Origin: SVEL01 sp045126215
GTDB lineage: Bacteria > Bacillota > Clostridia > Lachnospirales > Lachnospiraceae
DNA length: 64,000 nucleotides
Assembly (NCBI GenBank): GCA_045126215.1
Contig: JBGVOD010000036.1
Coordinates: forward strand, 1 to 64,000
Direction of reading: 5' to 3'
A program made the translations under genes and the position numbers. This document shows positions 59,323 through 64,000 of this stretch, one piece after another (the stretch's first letter is position 1; each line of letters starts with the position of its first letter). The notes below the pieces were generated by a model. The model did no database searches, was not told where the DNA came from, and was given only the letters and a program-made list of their open reading frames with translations.

Positions 59323-61725
59323 TTATCTTGGTACTTCTACCATAATATATGCTTCAACTATATCTAATTCCTGAAGTTCGTTAAATCCTTCAAACACAAG
59401 ACCACATTCATATCCTGCCTTAACTTCCTTAACGTCATCCTTGAATCTCTTAAGTGATGCAAGCGCGCCTTCAAAAATCTGATTTCCTTCTCTTGTAATT
59501 CTTACTTTACATCCTCTCTGGAACATACCATCTAATACATATGAACCAGCGATTGTACCAACACCTGACGCCTTAAAGAGCTGACGAACCTCTGCGTGAC
59601 CGATAACCTTTTCCTCAAACACAGGATCAAGCATACCCTTCATAGCAGCTTCAACATCTTCAATAGCCTGATAGATTACTCTATATAATCTCAAGTCAAC
59701 ATTTTCTCTCTCAGCAATGTCTTTTGCCTGATTATCCGGACGAACATTGAAACCAATGATAATGGCATTTGAAGCAGATGCAAGAATAACGTCTGATTCA
59801 TTGATTGCACCAACACCACCATGGATAACCTTAACAACAACTTCATCATTTGAAAGTTTGAGTAAGCTCTGTTTAACAGCTTCAACAGAACCTTGAACGT
59901 CAGCTTTAACGATAATGTTAAGTTCCTTAACATCACCAGCCTGAATCTGGCTAAACAAGTCATCAAGCGACATCTTAGCCTTTGCTTTTGAGCCTTCAAG
60001 TAACTTCTCTCTGCCTTCCTTTATGAATGTATCAGCAAAGCTTCTAGCTTCCTTTTCATTTTCTGTAGCAACAAATATCTCACCCGCATTTGGAACCTGA
60101 TTAAGACCAAGAATCTCAACTGGTGTAGATGGTGTAGCTTCCTTAACCTTCTCGCCCTTATCATTTATCATTGCTCTTACACGTCCATAGCTTGAACCTG
60201 CAGCAATTGAATCACCAACTTTTAATGTACCTTTCTGAACCAATACAGTTGCAACAGTACCACGACCCTTATCAAGTTTTGCTTCAAGTACAAGACCTCT
60301 TGCCTTTCTGTTTGGATTTGACTTAAGTTCGCACATCTCAGCTGTAAGTAAAATCATTTCAAGCAACTGATCAATACCTTCTTTTGTATGAGCTGAAACA
60401 GGTACAAATACTGTGTCACCACCCCAGTCTTCAGCCACAAGTTCGTATTCGGCTAATTCCTGTTTTACCTTATCCACATTAGCACTTGGCTTATCAATCT
60501 TATTTACTGCAACAATAATACTAATACCCGCTGCTTTTGCATGGTTAATAGCTTCTACTGTCTGTGGCATTACACCATCATCAGCTGCTACAACAAGAAT
60601 AGCAATATCTGTAGACTGAGCACCTCTCATACGCATTGATGTGAAAGCTTCATGACCTGGAGTATCAAGGAATGTAATATTCTCACCTTTGCATTTAACT
60701 GTATATGCACCAATATGCTGAGTAATACCACCTGCTTCTCTTGCAATAACGTTTGTCTCTCTGATAGCATCAAGAAGTGATGTTTTACCATGGTCAACGT
60801 GACCCATTACGCAGACAACGGGTGGTCTTTTAACTAAAGTCTCTTCATCATCCTCTTCTTCTTTTAAGAGTTCTTCAATTACATCTACTTTTTCTTCCAT
60901 TTCAGCAATTATATCGTATTCTAATGCAATCTCTTCTGCCTGTTCGAAATCGATTTCCGAATTGATATTTACCATCTGGCCCTGCATGAAAAGCTTCTTA
61001 ACAAGTGCTGATGGCTGAATCTTCATTTTGTCAGCTAATTCCTTGATTGTAAGTGTTTCAGGAATAACAATTGATTTAATTTCATCTTCCTTAGGCTGCT
61101 GTGGCTTTGGCTGGTTGTTCTTATTCTGATTACCTACTCCACCATTATTGCCCTTTTTGAAATTATTCTGGTTGTTTTGCTGATTTTTATTCTGATTATT
61201 TCCATTTCCCTGATTACGGTTCTGACCATTCTGGTTACGGTTTTGGCCATTTTGATTATTCTGACCGTTCTGGTTACGATTCTGATTATTTCCGTTATCG
61301 TTTCTGAAATCCTTCTGACCGTTACCTTTGTTCTTCTTCTGATTATTGTTCTGGTTATTATTCTGGTTATTACCATTAAAACTATTCTGAGGATTAAATA
61401 CCTTTGTAATATGTTTCTTCTGGTTATCCTGATTTGAAGATTCATTTACCTGTGAAGGCTTCTTATCTTCTTTTTTTGCTTCATGCTTTTCAGAAGTTTC
61501 CTTTTTCTCTTCGTTAACAGTTTCTTTTACCGGAGTCTTAACTTCTTCTGACTTCTTTTCTGCCTTTGTAGCACCAAATGAATCCTTAATCTTTTGTGCA
61601 TCCTCATCAGTCAAAGAACTCATATGATTCTTTACTTCTATACCTAATTCTTTTGCTTTTGCAATGATTTCCGAACTATCTTTTTCTATCTGTTTAGCTA
61701 TCTCATATACTCTGAGTTTTGACAT
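59323..61725 (-). CDS. infB: Translation initiation factor IF-2
   Basis: GTPase that brings fMet-tRNA to the 30S. 800 residues: an N-terminal IF2N-like helix pair, a long Asn/Gln/Gly-rich low-complexity linker (~120-205, repeats of NQN/NGN), a second IF2N domain (~215-270), G domain from ~300 with GHVDHGK (308-314), DTPGHEAF and NKIDK, then OB and C-terminal domains. Ribosome site GGAGG. Central gene of the operon. Confidence 0.98.
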   Translation of the reverse strand: MSKLRVYEIAKQIEKDSSEIIAKAKELGIEVKNHMSSLTDEDAQKIKDSFGATKAEKKSEEVKTPVKETVNEEKKETSEKHEAKKEDKKPSQVNESSNQDNQKKHITKVFNPQNSFNGNNQNNNQNNNQKKNKGNGQKDFRNDNGNNQNRNQNGQNNQNGQNRNQNGQNRNQGNGNNQNKNQQNNQNNFKKGNNGGVGNQNKNNQPKPQQPKEDEIKSIVIPETLTIKELADKMKIQPSALVKKLFMQGQMVNINSEIDFEQAEEIALEYDIIAEMEEKVDVIEELLKEEEDDEETLVKRPPVVCVMGHVDHGKTSLLDAIRETNVIAREAGGITQHIGAYTVKCKGENITFLDTPGHEAFTSMRMRGAQSTDIAILVVAADDGVMPQTVEAINHAKAAGISIIVAVNKIDKPSANVDKVKQELAEYELVAEDWGGDTVFVPVSAHTKEGIDQLLEMILLTAEMCELKSNPNRKARGLVLEAKLDKGRGTVATVLVQKGTLKVGDSIAAGSSYGRVRAMINDKGEKVKEATPSTPVEILGLNQVPNAGEIFVATENEKEARSFADTFIKEGREKLLEGSKAKAKMSLDDLFSQIQAGDVKELNIIVKADVQGSVEAVKQSLLKLSNDEVVVKVIHGGVGAINESDVILASASNAIIIGFNVRPDNQAKDIAERENVDLRLYRVIYQAIEDVEAAMKGMLDPVFEEKVIGHAEVRQLFKASGVGTIAGSYVLDGMFQRGCKVRITREGNQIFEGALASLKRFKDDVKEVKAGYECGLVFEGFNELQELDIVEAYIMVEVPR

Positions 61726-61745
61726 CTAACTACCTCCGTACTAAC

Positions 61746-62057
61746 TTACTTAACAGCCATTTCGATTTGTTTGATGATTGCATCTTTAAATCCTTCGTCA
61801 AGAATGGCTACACTTGCACGAAATTCTTTTCCAGTGAAATGTCCAAGTTCTTCTTTTGAACCAAGAAAATAAAGGGGAACATGATAGTATTCACACATAT
61901 CTCTATACATCTTCTTACTTCTGTCTGATGCCTCCTCTGATACGAGCACCAAAACCGCTTTCTTTTCTTTAACCGCATTCTCTACTGAAAATTCACCACT
62001 TACTGTTTTTCCTGCCTTCGTTGCAAGTGAAATAAGTGATAATATTTTTTTATTCAT
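61746..62057 (-). CDS. L7Ae-family ribosomal/RNA-binding protein (YlxQ)
   Basis: 103-residue L7Ae/L30e-fold protein; SLATKAGKTVSGEF is the conserved K-turn-binding start and LVSEEASDRSKKMY continues the fold. Found after ylxR in nearly all Firmicutes nusA operons, where it probably binds a kink-turn in rRNA. It overlaps ylxR by 8 nt. Confidence 0.93.
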   Translation of the reverse strand: MNKKILSLISLATKAGKTVSGEFSVENAVKEKKAVLVLVSEEASDRSKKMYRDMCEYYHVPLYFLGSKEELGHFTGKEFRASVAILDEGFKDAIIKQIEMAVK

Positions 62058-62319
62058 CTATTAGCTCCTTACTAAGCTTTTTAACTAACTCATCATCAAT
62101 CTGTGTCTTAAGCGACCTTTCAATGCCCTTTGTCTTAAATGCCTTTTTTAAACATTCAGCATTTCTACACAAATAAGCCCCTCGACCATTTAATTTTCCA
62201 GTCAAGTCAAGTGTGATATCAGACTCTGTTGTCTTTACAATACGTACCATCTCTTTTTTTGGCTTCATTTCGCCGCATCCAGTACATTTTCTCATCGGAA
62301 TCTTCTTAACTGTACTCAT
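62050..62319 (-). CDS. YlxR RNA-binding protein
   Basis: 89 residues of the YlxR/DUF448 family: MRKCTGCGEMKPKKEMVRIV (two Cys) and GRGAYLCRNAECLKKAFK with two further Cys that likely bind zinc. Conserved between nusA and ylxQ. Start ATG at 62319. Confidence 0.93.
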   Translation of the reverse strand: MSTVKKIPMRKCTGCGEMKPKKEMVRIVKTTESDITLDLTGKLNGRGAYLCRNAECLKKAFKTKGIERSLKTQIDDELVKKLSKELIDE

Positions 62320-62347
62320 ATAAATACCTCGTCTGTTTTATTTTCCT

Positions 62348-63445
62348 TTATTCTTCAGTTGACTCTTCTTCTGAAATTTCAACAGTTTCTTCTAATTCTT
62401 TTGCCTGTGATTCACTCTTTATATCAATCTTGAATCCTGTAAGCTTTGCTGCAAGTCTTGCATTCTGTCCATCCTTACCAATGGCAAGTGACAACTGGTA
62501 GTCTGGAACTACAACCTTTGCTGTTCTTTCATCATCATCAGCTTCTACAGAAACAACCTTTGCAGGACTAAGTGCATTTTCAATAAATACTGCTGAATTA
62601 TCACTCCATCTTACGATATCAATCTTTTCACCACGTAATTCTGTAACAACAGCATTTACTCTTGAACCATTCACACCAACACAAGCACCAACTGGATCAA
62701 CTTTTGGATGTGAACTTCTAACTGAAATCTTGCTTCTTGAACCTGGGTCTCTTGAAATACCAACGATTTCTACTATTCCATCCTGAATTTCAGCAACTTC
62801 TGCTTCAAATAATCTTCTTACAAGTTCAGGATTTGTACGAGAAATTATTACCTTTGGTACTGAACCTTTCTCAGGTTCCTTTACTTCATTTATATATACC
62901 TTAACTCTTTCATTGACTTTAAGATTCTCTGACTTAATTGATTCATTATCAAGTAACAATGCATCTAACTTACCAAGATTAATAACTGTTCCTCTTGCTG
63001 TCTTCTTTTGAACAATACCTGTAATAACATCCTTTTCCTTCTGGTAATACTTACTGTAGATTGCATGTTTTTCTTCTTCTCTAATCTTCTGTGTAATAAC
63101 ACTCTTCGCAACAGATGTTGCAATACGTCCAAACTCTTTTGTCTTTATTTCAACATTAATAATATCACCAACTGAGTGCTTCTTGCTAATCTTGTGAGCT
63201 TCATCAAGCGAGATCTCAGTAACTGGATTTTCAACTGCCTCTACAACTGTCTTCTCAGCATATATAGCAAAGTCACCTGTCTGTCTGTCAATTGTAACCT
63301 TAACATTGTCAGCTTTATCAAAGTGGTTCTTGTATGCTGTAATTAAAGAATTTTCAATAGCATCAAGTAATACGTCTTTGTTGATGTCCTTTTCCTTTTC
63401 TAAAGTGTTGAGTGCTTCAATTAATTCGCTGTTCATTTTTTTCAT
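62348..63445 (-). CDS. nusA: Transcription termination/antitermination factor NusA
   Basis: RNA-polymerase-associated factor in termination and antitermination. 365 residues: N-terminal domain 1-~130, S1 (~135-200, GIVQKKTARGTVINLG), two KH domains (~205-345, VGACVGVNGSRVNAV and AIGKDGQNARLAA), and a short acidic tail instead of the E. coli AR domains, as in most Firmicutes. The first ATG at 63445 has GGAGG 3 nt away; a second ATG at 63436 is possible. Confidence 0.97.
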   Translation of the reverse strand: MKKMNSELIEALNTLEKEKDINKDVLLDAIENSLITAYKNHFDKADNVKVTIDRQTGDFAIYAEKTVVEAVENPVTEISLDEAHKISKKHSVGDIINVEIKTKEFGRIATSVAKSVITQKIREEEKHAIYSKYYQKEKDVITGIVQKKTARGTVINLGKLDALLLDNESIKSENLKVNERVKVYINEVKEPEKGSVPKVIISRTNPELVRRLFEAEVAEIQDGIVEIVGISRDPGSRSKISVRSSHPKVDPVGACVGVNGSRVNAVVTELRGEKIDIVRWSDNSAVFIENALSPAKVVSVEADDDERTAKVVVPDYQLSLAIGKDGQNARLAAKLTGFKIDIKSESQAKELEETVEISEEESTEE

Positions 63446-63457
63446 TTTCCTCCTAAT

Positions 63458-63925
63458 TTAAAAATCAAATGCCAATCTAATAAGGGCAACATCTTTTTTA
63501 TCAAACTTGATTGTATTTTCATCATCTATTAAGATGGTAAAATCCTCATCCGTATATTCCTTAAGAATACCTGTAAAATCCTTCTGCTTGTTAATCGCCT
63601 TGAATAAATGTACTTCAACCTCCATACCAATACTTCTGGCGAAGTCTTTCTCTTTCTTAAGTGGTCTTCCAAGTCCTGGCGAACTAACCTCCAGTATATA
63701 TGAATCCTCAATAAAATCTCTCTCATCGAGTATATCACTTAATGCTCTGCTAACAATCTCACAATCGTCAACTGTTATGCCCCCCTCTTTGTCAATGTAG
63801 TATCTAAGATAATAATTAGATGCTTCCTTGACATACTCCACATCGACGAGTTCAAAACCATTCGATGTGATAATCGGCATAACTATGTCTTCAGCCATTT
63901 TTTCATATTCTTCTCTTTTAGACAT
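63458..63925 (-). CDS. rimP: Ribosome maturation factor RimP
   Basis: 155-residue 30S assembly factor, full length with the N-terminal alpha/beta domain (YVKEASNYYLRYYIDKEGGITVDDCE) and a C-terminal Sm-like barrel. AGGAGG lies 5 nt before the ATG. First visible gene of the operon; the promoter lies beyond the window. Confidence 0.96.
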   Translation of the reverse strand: MSKREEYEKMAEDIVMPIITSNGFELVDVEYVKEASNYYLRYYIDKEGGITVDDCEIVSRALSDILDERDFIEDSYILEVSSPGLGRPLKKEKDFARSIGMEVEVHLFKAINKQKDFTGILKEYTDEDFTILIDDENTIKFDKKDVALIRLAFDF

Positions 63926-63955
63926 AACTACCTCCTGTTTTCAAAACTCACTAAA

Positions 63956-63974
63956 TCCTTCAATCTCTGAAGGA
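63956..63974 (-). promoter_or_regulatory. Small hairpin before rimP
   Basis: TCCTTCA (63956-63962) pairs with TGAAGGA (63968-63974) over 7 bp with a 5-nt loop, 31 nt before the rimP start. It may be part of a leader of the nusA operon; the upstream part lies outside the window. Confidence 0.4.
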
Positions 63975-64000
63975 CTTGCTTCGCTTTACGCACCACCGTG

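Noticed and set aside
61134..61445. Arg/Ile- and Ile/Val-rich frames in the infB linker on both strands
   Set aside because: Alternative readings of the Asn/Gln/Gly low-complexity DNA of IF-2, without starts or ribosome sites.
1..64000. tRNA or rRNA genes
   Set aside because: No cloverleaf with a T-loop GTTCRA-type core or rRNA-like stretch was found; nearly all sequence is explained by protein genes.

Overview
The window is low-GC DNA carrying a core-genome segment of a Firmicute in class Clostridia, most likely family Lachnospiraceae. The evidence is the gene order (rimP-nusA-ylxR-ylxQ-infB-rbfA-nrnA-truB-ribF; priA-def-fmt-rsmB-rlmN-prpC-prkC-rsgA-rpe-thiN), strong AGGAGG ribosome sites, sigma-A-like promoters, a FabV-type reductase, the roughly 570-residue PEP carboxykinase family, formate-tetrahydrofolate ligase, and a high-cysteine 'chorion-class' protein. 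Genus is inference; Lachnospira/Eubacterium-like genomes fit best. Only three small genes (505-1604) lie on the + strand; every other gene is on the - strand, so the - strand is probably the leading strand.

Layout. 1-2 kb: a cut-off Thr-rich lipoprotein gene, a Cys/Gly-rich small protein, two small helical proteins and structured intergenic DNA. 2-12.5 kb: fabV, pckA, an LTA-synthase-like membrane phosphotransferase, a GlmU-like left-handed beta-helix protein, glmS, topB and a YfbR-type HD nucleotidase. 12.7-18.1 kb: an accessory-looking operon made of a response regulator, an MGT-family glycosyltransferase, two small proteins (one a 39-residue membrane protein coupled by an ATGA overlap), a sensor kinase, a VTC-type polyphosphate polymerase and a DUF4956 membrane protein. 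It is preceded by four tandem ~85-bp repeats (18194-18500). 18.5-24.1 kb: thrC, an AP2/HNH-like protein that appears catalytically dead, two CobW/G3E GTPases (one with seven His/Cys repeats) and a membrane-anchored J-domain protein. 24.2-31.8 kb: leuS, tyrA, aroA, a PilZ protein, queA, thiN and rpe.

31.9-48.2 kb: rsgA, prkC and its phosphatase, rlmN, rsmB, fmt, def, priA, folD, fhs, ftsK/spoIIIE and uppP. 48.3-53.7 kb: a TepA-like Clp-fold protease, a HisA that resembles eukaryotic HIS6, an M16 peptidase, pnp and rpsO. 53.9-55.8 kb: a small secreted protein and an SH3/NlpC-P60 cell-wall hydrolase. 55.9-64 kb: the ribF-truB-nrnA-rbfA-infB-ylxQ-ylxR-nusA-rimP translation/transcription operon.

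Functionally the window covers translation initiation and ribosome maturation, RNA decay, one-carbon and aromatic amino-acid metabolism, cell-envelope building and Ser/Thr-kinase control. The least explained parts are the 12.7-18.5 kb cluster with its repeats, the CobW/AP2 neighbourhood, an RNA hairpin burying the ribosome site of the TepA-like gene, and a long leader hairpin before pnp that parallels autoregulated pnp leaders. No tRNA, rRNA, CRISPR array, insertion sequence or prophage was seen.
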